From Aphanomyces cochlioides (Eukaryota; Oomycota; Saprolegniomycetes; Saprolegniales; Verrucalvaceae): DNA of 64,000 nt. The notes beneath the pieces were generated by a model. It was given only the letters and a program-made list of their open reading frames with translations, had not been told where the DNA came from and ran no database searches. Shown in pieces: positions 1-11,313 of the stretch; the first letter of the stretch is position 1, and the number at the start of each line of letters is the position of its first letter. The stretch spans positions 682,001 to 746,000 of the forward strand of contig JAHQRK010000023.1 in the NCBI GenBank assembly GCA_019828595.1. Direction: 5' to 3'. The position numbers were made by a program, and so were the translations under genes.

Positions 1-978
1 GTGTCGTTGAGCGTCGCGGCTGTCCGTGACGATGAAACGTCGTCGTCGACTCGCCGCGTCAAGGAAGACGACGACGAAGATGGTGACGAAGACCAAGGCA
101 CGATGCGGTTTGGAGCAAAGAAGGAAACGTCGGGCTATGGCGACATGGACGACGAAGATCGAGCGATTCAAGCCGCGCAAAATGCAGACGATGACGACGA
201 GGCGAACCCCGCCACTGGTGGATCCGACACTGAAAATTCGAGCGACGAAGACGACGACGGTCGCGACTCGGCGCCGCTGAAGCAAGTCGCGGGCGACTTG
301 GATCCCGTCGCCGTGAGCGAAACCGTGCGCAAGAACCCCTACTTTGCGGGCGCTGGTTTCAACGTCAAGGAACAATTTGGCGAACTCAAATTGCGCTTCC
401 CTGCAAACATGAAGACACTTCTTCTCGTGCCGCTGATTGAAAAGGTCGCTGCGCAAGTGCTCGTGCGATCGTGCCCTGGTATTTCGCGCTGCTACCAAAC
501 GAAGCAGCGCTTTAACGGCTCGGACGTCGAAGAGCAATGCATCCAAACCGCGGGCCTCAACTTTCAAGCGATTTGGGAACGCAACGAAATCTTGGACGTG
601 AACCGCTTGACAACAAACGACATTTACCAAGTGCTGCGTCACTACGGCGTCGAAGCGGCGCGTGCGTCCATCTCGAAACAAATCCAAGATGTCTTTGGCG
701 TGTACGGCATCAGTGTCGACTTGCGCCATCTCAATCTTCTCGCCGACTACATGACGCACTATGGTGACTACATGCCGCTCAATCGATCCGGCATGGGTCG
801 CAAAGGCTCAAGCTTCCAACAGATCACGTTTGAAACGTCCATGAAGTTTTTGACCGCCGCCGCGACGGGCAACTTGAGCGACGCGGTCGATGGCCCGTCG
901 GCACGATTGGTACTAGGCCAGCCTGTCAAGCTAGGCACGGGCAGCTTCTCCCTCATGACGCCCATTGCGTTGTCGTAA
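1..978 (+). CDS. RPA190: DNA-directed RNA polymerase I largest subunit, C-terminal part (5' truncated)
   Basis: The frame is open from the first base, so the gene begins outside the window. The last ~325 residues are visible. The first ~100 are a long acidic, Asp/Glu-rich stretch, typical of the insertion in the jaw region of Pol I large subunits. After it comes the conserved C-terminal part (clamp/cleft closing region), with the signatures VRSCPGISRC, TNDIYQVLRHYGVEAAR, LADYMTHYGDYMPLNRSGM and TFETSMKFLTAAA followed by PSARLVLG. The order and spacing match RPA190/POLR1A family C-termini. The protein is the catalytic subunit that makes pre-rRNA in the nucleolus. No intron is seen in this part. 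The stop is at 976-978, and the next gene lies tail-to-tail 192 bp away. Confidence 0.93.
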   Translation: MSLSVAAVRDDETSSSTRRVKEDDDEDGDEDQGTMRFGAKKETSGYGDMDDEDRAIQAAQNADDDDEANPATGGSDTENSSDEDDDGRDSAPLKQVAGDLDPVAVSETVRKNPYFAGAGFNVKEQFGELKLRFPANMKTLLLVPLIEKVAAQVLVRSCPGISRCYQTKQRFNGSDVEEQCIQTAGLNFQAIWERNEILDVNRLTTNDIYQVLRHYGVEAARASISKQIQDVFGVYGISVDLRHLNLLADYMTHYGDYMPLNRSGMGRKGSSFQQITFETSMKFLTAAATGNLSDAVDGPSARLVLGQPVKLGTGSFSLMTPIALS

Positions 979-1170
979 ACGCGAAATAGATTTATATATA
1001 ATTGTCCAATGCTCAGTACGAACATGGGACTAACGTCGACGTCGGCGGCTCCAGGAGCGCTTGTTTCATGGCGGTTTTCCTCCCGACGACAGCTCCACTC
1101 GGCGCAGCGTCGCCCTTGGCTGTGTAGTCTCTACAGATCTCCATGAGCTTTTCATCCAGACGCGATGGGG

Positions 1171-2518
1171 CTACATGTAGCTGTCGCGCTTCCACTGCTT
1201 GAGAAAGAGCGCTCGAAATGTTGCTGTGCCCTGGCATAAAATTTCACATCTTTCAAATGTCCATCGTTGGCTTTTTTCTACCTCAGTTTGCCGCGCCGAC
1301 GTGTGATCGCGCCGACCGCACAACGCTGTTGTCTCGGCTCGCGGCGCGTCGAGGGAATTGAGCCACATGAACTGAAAGAGTGCTCTAGACGACACCAGCG
1401 CTGTCAGGCACAACCTTGTCCACAGCGACCTTACTTGAGCTGGGTTTCTGGGGTCGCCGCAGCGTACAATCGCATGGCGATGCGGACAAGGAGATGACAA
1501 AAGCCAAGATAAGTGAGCTGGCGGAACGTCGTGTGGTTGATCTTCTCGACGCTGTCAATGTAACTCGCGGCAAACTCGGCGACAGTGACGCCGCCATGGC
1601 TCACGAGCCCAAACTTGCGAGCAAACGCGGCCGAGTCGTGGTAGTTGAGGTACAACGCCATGTTGGGCGCCGGTCGCTTGGAAACTTTCTTCACGCTCGG
1701 GCTGCCAGCACAAGACGAAGGCGTCTTCTTGAGCTTGTTGCGCTGCTGGCATCGTGTCTGGTGCGTCGCATCGGCGTAGCATTTAAAGATCTCGAGGAGA
1801 CCAGGCTCAAAGAAGGTGAACACTTTGTCCGTTTGCTTGTACACGCTCTCCACTGAGACTCGCACTCTAGTCGACGCTGTCAGACGCTGTCTCGTTCTCG
1901 GGAAGAGCAGCCGTACCGAGCTTTCGTCGGGGGACAATGCACACATTGATCCACGAGCTGCTTGAACGCTGCAGCTGGTGTAGCTGCGTCTGGATCAACC
2001 TAGCCATGCGCATGAGCATGGACAAAGCAACGGAAAGCAGCGAACATGGAGGGCTAAGTCCCAAAGCAGCTTGAGGAAATCGTCGTACGTGAGCTTTGTA
2101 CACGTCGTCGAGGTGTGCAAGAGCTTGGACGCGATGATTTCGACTTGGCGGATTGTCAGCTCCTACAAGATGCTGCTCTTAGCGACGACAACCTCGAGAT
2201 GGAAACCTTGGCTTGATGGCCTTCGCTGGCGGATGACGTGGCTATCGTATCAGCCACAACGCCACAGTCGTGGAGGAGCTTGAGCACATTGACCAAGCGG
2301 ATGCTCGTTGGGTCTTCGGACGAAAACTGCATGGCGTAGGCTGTGAAGAGCTCAAACAAGCGCTCCTCCCGCGTCTCGGACGTGGATTCTGGCAACTCTT
2401 CCGGTGCAGCGAGAGCCAACAATTCGGCTTCACTTGGCGGGGCAGGGTCATGGCCAAAGAGGTGGTCCGAGAAGAGATCCTCGACGCGAATCGTCGACAG
2501 CGCTCGCAGGACTTGCAT
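1171..2518 (-). CDS. Double p25-alpha (TPPP)-like protein, 368 aa, six exons
   Basis: Exons read on the minus strand: 2518-2207, 2162-2046, 1999-1917, 1866-1435, 1384-1282 and 1230-1171. All introns are GT-AG of 44-51 bp and the total is 1107 nt, a whole number of codons. The first half has a helix resembling LFELFTAYA, then VLKLLHDCGVV, then LTYDDFLKLLWDLAL. This is the order seen in p25-alpha/TPPP domains, which end in a 'itfeeF..aLeelA' helix. The second half repeats the pattern (LLEIFKCYA, ALYLNYHDS, LTYLGFCHLLVRIA), separated by a basic Lys/Ser linker. TPPP proteins bind and bundle microtubules and are common in flagellated protists, so a cytoskeletal or axonemal role is inferred. The domain call is from pattern memory; the exon structure is firmer than the function. 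Confidence 0.6.
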
Positions 2519-2864
2519 AGTCGACGAATGAATTGATGGACGCCGACAAGATCAAGCTATTTTTAATCGCTGATGGAGACCTCCAACCTACCAGGCTATA
2601 ATTGAGTAAAAGATCGCGAGCACAACACCGCCAAGAGCAAAGCTACATGGAAAACCTTGACATCAAAGTCGACAAGAGTAAATTAAGAGCGTTAAATGAG
2701 GTCAATAAGTAGGTGAGCCGTCATCTGGCGGCAAAGATGCTGCCAGTGATGCTGTCAGTACCTACAAGGGGGTCTGACATGGTTCAAGAGCGCGAGAGTC
2801 GAGAGCATGGGCAAATTCCTTTTGACAGTGACCATGGTAACCAGAGTTTGCCGTCCTCTTGGCC
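2519..2864. other. Intergenic, no gene seen
   Basis: Short intergenic stretch between the start of the p25-alpha-like gene and the stop of the next minus-strand gene. No open frame with family features and no repeat was recognised. Confidence 0.5.
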
Positions 2865-3251
2865 CTAGGCAACCCATGCAGTCGCTAGAGGAGGCTTGTA
2901 ATACGTCAATGCAATGTCCGTGACAAGAACAGTCACATTGGCAGACGCTTCGCAGAAGCGTCGATCGAGGCATTCTTCGCACAATCCCATCGCACTTTCA
3001 TCGACAGGGGCGAGTGTATGCCACATCTTTCTCAATCGTTTCAATCGCTTGACTTCAGTTACTTGGAAAGGCACACATCGTCCGCCGACAATGGTATCAC
3101 ACTTGGCAATGCTTCGGTCGACGGGGGTGATTGTCGTTGAGACTGGGACTGGAGGCGTCTTCTTCTTGAGCGAAAAAAACCCTCGCTTGGAGCGTTCCTT
3201 GCAGCAAGCTTGTTGTTTCATCGGCAGTTTGAGCGCGGCCATCATCGTCAT
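2865..3251 (-). CDS. Small basic Cys-containing protein, paralogue of the gene at 5517-6065
   Basis: A single open frame of 128 residues from the ATG at 3251. An in-frame ATG at 3311 would overlap the CCAAT-box promoter, so I prefer 3251. The N-terminal ~45 residues are basic with a Cys-Cys-Lys/Arg motif (QQACCKERSKRGFF). The core has IVGGRCVPF, then a Lys/Arg helix, then GLCEECLDRRF, and ends VTVLVTDI. The same order (LPCCRKRQQ, IVGGCHVPL, EVCEDCIAFF, VIVLLKDI) occurs in the gene at 5517-6065, so the two are diverged paralogues. The paired cysteines suggest a metal-binding half-finger, perhaps a relic of the treble-clef ends found in oomycete START/FYVE-type proteins; this is inference only. 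No family name can be given. Confidence 0.5.
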   Translation of the reverse strand: MTMMAALKLPMKQQACCKERSKRGFFSLKKKTPPVPVSTTITPVDRSIAKCDTIVGGRCVPFQVTEVKRLKRLRKMWHTLAPVDESAMGLCEECLDRRFCEASANVTVLVTDIALTYYKPPLATAWVA

Positions 3252-3300
3252 TGTCGGTTCCGGTCCAATTGGAAAATGACCAAATCTGGCGAAGGATAAT

Positions 3301-3368
3301 CTACTGCCCAATCAGAATCGATTATTCCGAATCGACGTCATCTGATTGGCTAGTCTGAACCAATCAAA
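3301..3368. promoter_or_regulatory. CCAAT-box cluster upstream of the 2865-3251 gene
   Basis: Three CCAAT-type motifs within 70 bp: CCAATCAGAATCGATT at ~3308, the inverted TGATTGGCTAG at ~3341 and CCAATCAAATCACG at ~3360. They match the NF-Y core RRCCAATCAG. The same motif with the same flanks occurs before several other gene starts in this window. Confidence 0.55.
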
Positions 3369-4439
3369 TCACGTTTTTACAAAGTTCAACTTGCACATCA
3401 AAGACGACGAAATCCAACAACCACGGCAACGGACAATCTATCGCCCTCCATGCTCGAAATCTCCTGCCCTTTCTTGCATATCCGAGTGACAGTGTGGCTC
3501 TTCTGAAACGAGACTGGAAAAGAAAGTGCAAGAGGCAGCTTGACATATGTGTCGAGTCTGTCAAGTACTGATAAGAAAGATGATGGATTCTCCATTGATC
3601 GTCGGATATATTCTGAAAAAAGACAGCAAAATTATAAATGTTTACAGGTATTTATATATGACAGGCATAAGATTAAACACTCTCATCCCCCGGAGTGTAT
3701 CTGTGGAGTTTCCTCCACATCTTCCCTCGGCTACGTCGAGTTGCATGGCCACAATTCACTCTTCACCTAACCTTGAAGAGTCTACTGATCCAGCAGCCAC
3801 TCGTCATTGATATTTGAGAACCCTGAATCAGGGTACTGTAAGTCACATTTCCATGACACAGCTCTGCGTGGCGGAAGATTCGACCCAAGGAGCTGGCGCA
3901 AAGCGACCTTATGATCGTACTGCACGTCGTGCCAGCTACATATATGATGCCATTGAAGCCACGGAGAGAAGATGTGAGAGTTTGTTAGCTCAAATATCAA
4001 AGTGGCTGTTGAATTCTATTCAAGCGCGGTGAAGTTAAAATATAAATTTGTACAGGAGATGTATTTATAGAATGTTGTAATGCAGATAAATCACTCAAAA
4101 TGTCATCTAATTAATAGGAAATTTTGGGGAAATTCCTCAAATTAATACTGATTTTTTGCAAAATTCCTCAAAAATGCAAACAAATGTGAATTTCAGCGGT
4201 GATATGGATGTCAATGCATCCAATCAGGAGGAGGATGAGCCCATGAGCAGACCATTACAGCACGATGGCAACGACAAAGTGGACGGATTGGAATGCATCG
4301 TCGCGGATTCCACGTTACGCGTTATGAGATGACGGCTGGACAACGGCGCCAGGACGAAGACGAGTTGACGGCAATGAGTGGACAACGACGACGTCCAGTC
4401 CGGCAAGTTGAAGAAGATCTGGGCGGACGACGCGCGACG
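3369..4439. other. Intergenic, low-complexity AT-rich stretches
   Basis: No supported gene. A minus-strand frame at 3398-3595 (65 codons) begins with ATG but shows no recognisable domain. 4040-4200 is AT-rich with a repeated AAATTCCTCAAA-type word (about 4131 and 4160). No RNA gene was recognised. Confidence 0.4.
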
Positions 4440-5160
4440 TCATGTGCTCGCTCGGCCTCGCTCGTGTTTGTCTGCGTAAAACTTGTGGCAGAGTGTCCTG
4501 TCTACCGGTAGATGTTCGTCTTTTACAAGGTCCGGTCTCGGAACAGCTTGGCGAGTATCGAGCATTTGGATGCGGCTGTTTGGCGCGTGGTCCGGCGGCA
4601 TGGATTGATTCATTGGAGTAATCAAATACGCGACGTCCATGTCTGTGTGTGGCGTGCGTGGTTGGACCAAGACAAGCCATATCAACCCCTCGGGCCATGC
4701 AACTCTGAAAAGCTGGTCCGAGACAGCTCCCAGAGTATCAACCTGATGTTGCATCCTCACTGCACCTCGATATCTTCTTGCAGCGTGAAAATGTGAGGCT
4801 CATGTTGTCCAAGCAGTCTTGAGCTGGACGACTCCCGACGAGCTCCCCTCGACCCACGCGATGCCATCCAAGCCCACAGTTTATACATGAAGCCACTGCT
4901 GTTCGTCAGCCAAGACGATGGTCTCCTTGCAAGATGTCATCCTCGTGGAGTCATCTCGTCGGTATGACGGCATGAGCTTCGTGTAGTCAGCAAAGAAAGT
5001 TTCATTCCCCCGACGTGTCTTCAACACGCCGAGCAGCTTGCATCTCACAAGTACCTCGAGAGTATCTCGTTGAAGCTAGAACACCACGGCAGAGTCTTCA
5101 TCCACTGCAAGGAGTCCTATGACTCTGGCGTCATTCTCCCGAGGACTTGAAACAAGTTGT
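4440..5160 (-). pseudogene. Coding-looking but broken minus-strand segment, unidentified
   Basis: Open minus-strand pieces with protein-like composition are interrupted by stops. They include 4440-4760 (start MRMQHQVDTLGAV) and an upstream stretch around 4880-5060 reading TRRGNETFFADYTKLMPSY. The pieces are in nearby frames and could be exons or remnants of one gene. Their location downstream of the 5517-6065 gene on the same strand allows them to be further exons of it. I found no join that restores one frame with convincing splice sites throughout, so I leave it as a probable remnant. Confidence 0.25.
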
Positions 5161-5516
5161 CTTGGCAGACTTGTTTCTCAACGACGGACACAATCGAATG
5201 TCAGTGCCGCAATATTGAGGACGCGTCTCTGAGGTTGTCGTCGCGGCGCTTTGAACCTGCAATGACTTGGAGTCTTCTCGACCAGCAGAGCACAAACGCG
5301 ATTCGGCTCCATCCATGTTGACAGAGTTTCCTTGTCTTCCTCGGCTGCAACTTGTCTCGAGAATGTGTGGTTCTCCTCGCGCCCCCTTAAGATCTGAAGT
5401 GGAAAAGGTGTGTCCATTCGAGCTGAAAACGATCAGATCGGCAGGTAAAGCAACGCATGTTGACTTCGGCGGCCTCAGGGACGACGACAAGACGATTGAA
5501 CACATTCATGTAGACT

Positions 5517-6065
5517 TTAACAGCACCGCGGGGTTTCAAAGTTTGGGTTTGTGGCGGATTCGCGTCGAGGCATGTTGGCAAACGCATACTTACTCGGTTT
5601 GGTCATGCGATTCAACTGGAGAGGAAGAGGCTTCCGCAGCGAATCAGACGCTCGCCGGGCGACTGGCTTGACCACGACGCGCTTCTCCACTTCTAGCCCC
5701 TTGGGTCGTCGAGGCTCGATGTCCTTGAGGAGTACAATCACGTCCTTGGGAGTGAAGAAAGCGATGCAGTCTTCGCAGACTTCCACCTCTTCATGAATGC
5801 TCGGTAGAGCATACCTCCTGCAAGCCTGTCGGTGTTTGACGACTTCGTCTGCTTCCAATGGCACGTGACAGCCACCGACAATCGAGCTGGAGCGCGGGCG
5901 ACGGATAGTCTCGACGAGAATGGTTGGCGTCACTGCCTTCGTTGTCGTGAAGAACCGAGATGCCTGTTGACGCTTTCGACAGCAAGGTAAGGCCTGCCGT
6001 GACGGAGACAGATGGAAAAGTCTAGAGAAGATGCTCGAGATCGTCGATCCTCCTCTGATCTCCAT
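5517..6065 (-). CDS. Cys-containing protein, longer paralogue of 2865-3251; probably more exons downstream
   Basis: The open frame extends to 6347, but the homology to the 2865-3251 gene begins near residue 15 from the ATG at 6065, so I start there (182 codons to the first stop). Shared features are LPCCRKRQQ, IVGGCHVPL, the helix after it, EVCEDCIAFF and VIVLLKDI, followed by a Lys/Arg-rich tail. A strong donor (GTAAGTATGC) lies inside the tail at about 5593. Splicing from it to an AG near 5508 would add an exon reading VYMNVFNRLVVVPEAAEV then MRCFTCRSD, which looks coding. The stop at 5517 may therefore be intronic and the true gene longer, reaching perhaps 5131. The function is unknown; paired cysteines suggest zinc binding. 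Confidence 0.45.
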   Translation of the reverse strand: MEIRGGSTISSIFSRLFHLSPSRQALPCCRKRQQASRFFTTTKAVTPTILVETIRRPRSSSIVGGCHVPLEADEVVKHRQACRRYALPSIHEEVEVCEDCIAFFTPKDVIVLLKDIEPRRPKGLEVEKRVVVKPVARRASDSLRKPLPLQLNRMTKPSKYAFANMPRRESATNPNFETPRCC

Positions 6066-7343
6066 GGAGGTGCGCACGGAGTGGAATGAAGAGTGTCCAC
6101 GTCTGTCAATGGCACTCTGGTCGCTATTAATACTCCGGTCTAGCGGTTTCAAGATGGCACTGCGGAAGAGTAATGCAGTCATCTCTGGCGCGCCGTGACA
6201 GATTTCTCGTACGCCATAGACAAGAACGCATGGCCTGAATTGTTGATCACACCTGCGTAGACGGCAGGCAAGGCGTTTCAGTTGTATACGCATGTTCTCG
6301 TCACGTTGCCAGCAGCCACAAGTCTCATAGTGGACAGTGTCCACCATGAGACTTGCATCACCTTGGTACGCTCTACACCCGTTAGCTTGGTGGCTACATG
6401 CCGTTTACTCGGGCTAAGCCGACGGTGGAATCTCTACTTGGCCATGGCTGTGGAGTCTAGGGTGTGTTTGGCCGGTCGACTTACCCCAGAGCATCTCTTA
6501 TCCTTGCTTTAACGTTCTAGCGGCGTAAGAAATGCCCCCAGGCAACATGAGAATGGGAGATTCATGGTTCCAAGATGGCGTTAACTTCTGCACTGGACAA
6601 AGATGTGGGGTGACGAGATCCCTCGTATAGCGAACAATAGGACTGCATTTCATTGCGCGCCGTGAAACAGACAAGCAGGGCGTGCTTGGTCTAAGCACGA
6701 GATTCGAGTGAAAGCTGACGCATGGAGGGGCCGTTTGGGGGCGAGCCGAGAGCTGGATAATCGATGCCTTCTACTGTAGCCACCTCCATGCATTCAACGC
6801 TCATAGCTTGGGCGACTGGGGAGACGGCAGATTTCTGCTGTTGTTGATGCTTCTAGGCTCTAGCTTGCAAGCTTTTCATTCTTGTAGTGATCTATGGACG
6901 ACGCCTCATTACCAAGACTGCATGGCGCTTCCACGTGGCATCCCCTAGTGAGATTTGTCGCCCCCTCGAGCCCCCCTTTGCTCTTTTCACCGTTTTGAAT
7001 GCTCTCTCGCGCTACAAGTCGAACTAGACACAGCTCTTGTGTGCACTACTGGAATAGCGCCCTCAACAAAAACGGGAAGCCATGGAGCGTGGAGAAGATT
7101 GGAAGGGTTTGTCTTTTTGCATCCAAGACCTGGTTAGTACTTTTTTTAGTTTACATGCTCGTTTCAGACATTTTGAATGAAATATGCAAATAAATCGGGT
7201 CATACGGATAAATAATTGTATCCGGAAGAGATTTCAAAATCAAAATCTGCTCGCTTGACAACGCTGCCGCCGACATTGACCGGTGCGTGTAGAAAGTACA
7301 TTCCAAAGGCTGTAGCACGCATTCCAAGGCAAGAGGGAGATTG
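6066..7343. other. Intergenic, nothing supported
   Basis: 1.28 kb without a supported gene. Short words such as CAAGATGGC and GCGCGCCGTGA recur at ~6152-6200 and ~6570-6662, suggesting a decayed duplicated segment. The last 150 bp upstream of 7344 should hold the promoter of the coiled-coil gene, but no clear motif was picked out. Confidence 0.4.
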
Positions 7344-10300
7344 ATGGAAGTACATCGTGTCGATAATCCACAGGATCTCTTTCTCGAGGTACATGTGCTT
7401 ATCGACTACGTAATAAAGTTTGCATGAACAGGATGACGATTTCCCACTCGATCTGAATGCTCAACAGATCGAAACAAGCAGCGAAGATTGCAGTTTTGTC
7501 AATCGACGACATAGTTCTGTATCGACCGCGTCAGATATTACATTGTCCAACTTGAAGTCAGCTCTGCTGGATGAATTGGTTCGTGCAGTTTTCGTCACAG
7601 CTGAAGCATTCCATTTTCGTAGAGAGAACGTATCGAGGAACATCCATTGCTTCCTCTAGTTCACCAAGAGCTTTCTGTAGCACTGGCGACGTGTTTAGCC
7701 CAACGGCAACGGATCAAAGCATGGAAGGTAGGGCAAATGAAATTCTTATTTGCTTCTGCTTTATGTAGGATACAGAACTCGACTTGGCGACAAAAGAGCA
7801 AGAAAGCCACGATGAAGATGTCAAGCGACTTATACTCGTTCGTTAAAACATGTCACCTCCTCTTGACATCCCTTTTAGACTATCAAAGACTTGCAAGCTA
7901 AGATAGAATCGTTGCAAAATTCAGCATCCTCATCTCATTCGCATGAATCCAGTCAAGTAGAAGCGATTGCGCGTCAGCTTGCAGAGACTGCAAATCAACT
8001 GATTTCCATGGAGGCGAAATTTATTGAGGTGTCCGCGCAGCGGATGGAATTGGAGCAGCAGTCCAAGGATCTCCAAGAAGTGAATCAAGCATTAAGTGAA
8101 CGAGTGGCCAAGGCGAAGAAAGGTGACCACATGGCCATGTCAGAGCGGGCATGGATTGCAAAACAAGCAGTTTGGCAGCAGGAAAACTCTGCGCTGAAGG
8201 AAAAATGCAAACAATTGGAGCTACAACTGTCTGAACTCAACCAAACTCAAGTAAATTCGATATCGTTATTCTAACTTTATGACGCTTTAGAATCTTGAAC
8301 ACCTGAAACAAGCCTACCGTGATGTCATCGATGCCAATACAAAGCTCCAGGAAGAACGAAAACAACGAGCACTTGAGAAAGCCAGGCATGACCAGGTTAG
8401 CTGAGTTTGGTTGTCGATGAAATTACATTTTGTGCAGGAAATGGAAAATTTGTTAAGAGAAAAGTTGGATCTAACAAAAGTGATCGGTGCTAAAGATGTC
8501 GAAATTACTCGCTTGGTAAAAGAACTGACTGGAATAAAATCTCGATTAGCCAACGCCGAGGCTCAGCAGGCTGCTCATGAACGCATGCAACCTGCTCTCC
8601 TTGAAGAAAATTTTCAAAAACTGCAGGTATGAATGAGATATATCTCCTCGTTTCACCTTTCAAGGAATTTGATCGAGTGAGTATGGCTTACCATGATGCC
8701 CACATTGCGCTGGAAGCCCAACGAGCCGCAAATACTCGGCTGACAAAGGATTTCGAGCAAAAACAAACAGAGAGCAATAAGAGAATCAGTTCTCTCGAGA
8801 ACGATCTCGCATTTCAGGCGCAGCGGATGGAACATCTCTCCAAGCAGCTTGAGATGTCCGTACGCCGAGCTAAAGAAGTCGAAGAAGCTGCATCAACCAG
8901 ACATTCAGAGCAGGCACAGGTCAATTCGACGAGTTTGAAATTACTCAAAATATTTTGATTAGAGCAATGAACAACTTAAACGCACAATTCAAGACCTTCG
9001 TTTGGCCAACGAGCGGTTAAAAAAGGAAAATGATATGGCAGGGCAGGAAGTTGCCAAGTTGAAATCGACTCTCCTTGACTCTGCAAGGAAAATTGAAACA
9101 CTTGAGATTGATTTGGAAGATCGGCAAGTTTCTATCGACCGCGCGACGTCGCTACTGCGTCAAAAGCAAGATTACATTGAAAAGATGAACGTTCTTCTCG
9201 CCGAGGAGAGACAGCGCCATGATGTCCAGCACAAAGATTTGGAGCTGCAATTCAAAAGGCTACAGGTAAAGAGCTAGCAAAACCATTGAGGCTGACACTC
9301 CGACTAGGAATTTGACCAACTCAGTATGGCTTACCATGACAATCGAATTGCCCATGAAAAGCTTGTGATTGAATACAACGAAGTCAAGCAGAAATGGACT
9401 GCAGCCCAAATGGCCTTGGAAGAACAAGTCGAAGCCGCCAGGGACAGAGTTACTACCATCGAGCGGGAACTCCAAGTCGCGGCCGACGATAAAATCTCCC
9501 TCGAGGCTCGGCTGCGTGAAGCACAACGTATGTGCCAAGACCTCGTGCTGAAAAATGAGCAATCCGAGTTGGAAATCCATGCTGTCCACATAGAAAAAGA
9601 TGAGGTAGCATGAAGAGTTTGCAGTCTTTAGTCTGATCTTGTTGTAGGAACTGGACCAACTGCGAAATTCTTACGAAAGACTCAGCCAAGTCCACATTCA
9701 GCTGCAGAATGAGTTGAGCAAGACGACAGGAGAGAAAACCGCCTTGACAAAGAAATTCAACGAGGAGATGCATGCAAAAGTGGCAGAGCTCCACAATCAA
9801 ATCCACGATAAGGAGAAGCGCGTGCTTCACCTGACCAAGCTGGTTGACCGCTACGAAACCGAACAACTCGAGAAAGAGGCCAAGACAGCAAAACATCGCC
9901 AAGAATTGGAAGCGAAATACTGTGAGTTGGTTGAAACAAACCAAGAACTCCGAAAATTCGTGGACAACTACAAGAAATCCCTCAGCTCCAACGATGAAGT
10001 GAGTTTACTGAATTTTTTTTATTCTAATGGCATACAGATCGTGGTGCGGGTGAGGAAAGAAAATGAAGAAGCGGCGAAGGCCAACGAGATCCTTCGCGCT
10101 AATTTGACCCAAGTTAAATCCGAGTCGACCAATTTGAAGATGGAGATTGAAAAGCTGAGTGACGAAAATCGATCCTTGCAACATGAATTGAAAGCTCGAG
10201 AAGTTTCATGGAGCTCCAAGCACAAACAGGTTTGCCGGCATCAAATGACTACAATTTGACATGGAGTAGGAATTCGAGCGGCTCCGTGGGGCTTTATATG

Positions 10301-10878
10301 ACGCGACGACCACAAATACTAAGCTCACAAGTGAGCGGCAGGAAGTTGTCAAGCAGCTGAGGCAGCTTTTGAATTCCACTGACACAACCAATGACGATAT
10401 TCAAGCACTAGTAGCCTGCCTGGTGCAGGCATGGACTACCCAGCGAAGTAAACTCAAAGCTTTCGAAGCGACAACCAACGAAATTGACTCGAAATTGGCG
10501 TTGAAAGTTGAAACCCGAGGCCAATCTGACCAAGAGATTGAGCATTTGGTGCAGCAACTACTCTTTGCACTTGGCCACCAAGCAGCGCCACACTACTCCA
10601 CCAGGGACGCGCTGATAACAGCCATCAAACTAGCTCAGCGCAAGATGCAACCTGTGATCGTTGACACTCCAAAGACCGAAGTGACTGTCATGTCCAAAGG
10701 TGAAACATCCCATGAGCTCCAAATCGCACAAATGAACGATCATCTCACCCACATGCTGCACCAATGTCTCGCCTTGCAGCATCGCAATGATCAGTACAAG
10801 ATACAAATCAAACATCTTAAACAGCGTGAGAAGAACCTCGAGCAAGATCTACTAGGACATGTCCACAGTCGCAAGTGA
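7344..10878 (+). CDS. Long coiled-coil protein, 1012 aa, 13 exons
   Basis: Exons: 7344-7388, 7432-7578, 7623-7727, 7769-7837, 7879-8250, 8291-8395, 8438-8626, 8665-8919, 8963-9265, 9308-9604, 9648-9998, 10038-10229 and 10270-10878. Every intron is GT-AG and about 38-51 bp, and every exon is a multiple of three (all phase 0). From residue ~110 the protein is almost entirely heptad-like, rich in Glu, Gln, Lys and Leu, with no membrane segment. Exons 6, 8, 10, 11 and 13 begin with related motifs (NLEHLKQAYRD, EFDRVSMAYHD, EFDQLSMAYHD, ELDQLRNSYER, EFERLRGALYD). This points to exon duplication. The architecture is that of a golgin-, centrosome- or axoneme-type scaffold, but no family-specific domain is visible. 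The start ATG at 7344 gives a 15-codon first exon. Confidence 0.8.
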
Positions 10879-10888
10879 TCGGATTATT

Positions 10889-11310
10889 TCATCCAGCAAA
10901 TTAGCTCAAGAAGCACAAGAAATAGCATGAAGAGAGCTCCAGCTTTGGCTTATCCAACTCGTAGACCTGCCCGATTTGATCGATTCCCAGTCAAGATCCT
11001 CCATCTCCTGGCTGGAAGATAGCTCTCTCATAAAATTCAGTCATCAAAGTCACCCCTATGGATGTCAAGCATGCCGAAAGTTTGATACAACAAAGGGTTC
11101 ATGCCGCGGAACCAACGATTGCTCACGTTTCCTGAGCACCATGACCTTATCCACCGCTCAGTGTTGCAAGCCCCCTCCAGGAGCTGCAATCTTCACTGAG
11201 GGATGAAACCAACGTCTAGCCATCGAGCTCAAAAGCAAACACTAGAACTCAAACAGACGGCCACAACATTGGAAGAAGCATCATGGGCAAATATTCCATC
11301 GTGCCATTCA
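10889..11310 (+). pseudogene. Possible decayed coiled-coil coding remnant
   Basis: After the stop at 10878 the sequence still shows coiled-coil-like codons in broken plus-strand frames, for example LQSSLRDETNV near 11190 and LELKQTATTLEEA near 11235-11285. Stops and frame changes separate them. They could be lost 3' exons of the coiled-coil gene or a second degenerated copy. Confidence 0.25.
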
Positions 11311-11313
11311 ATT

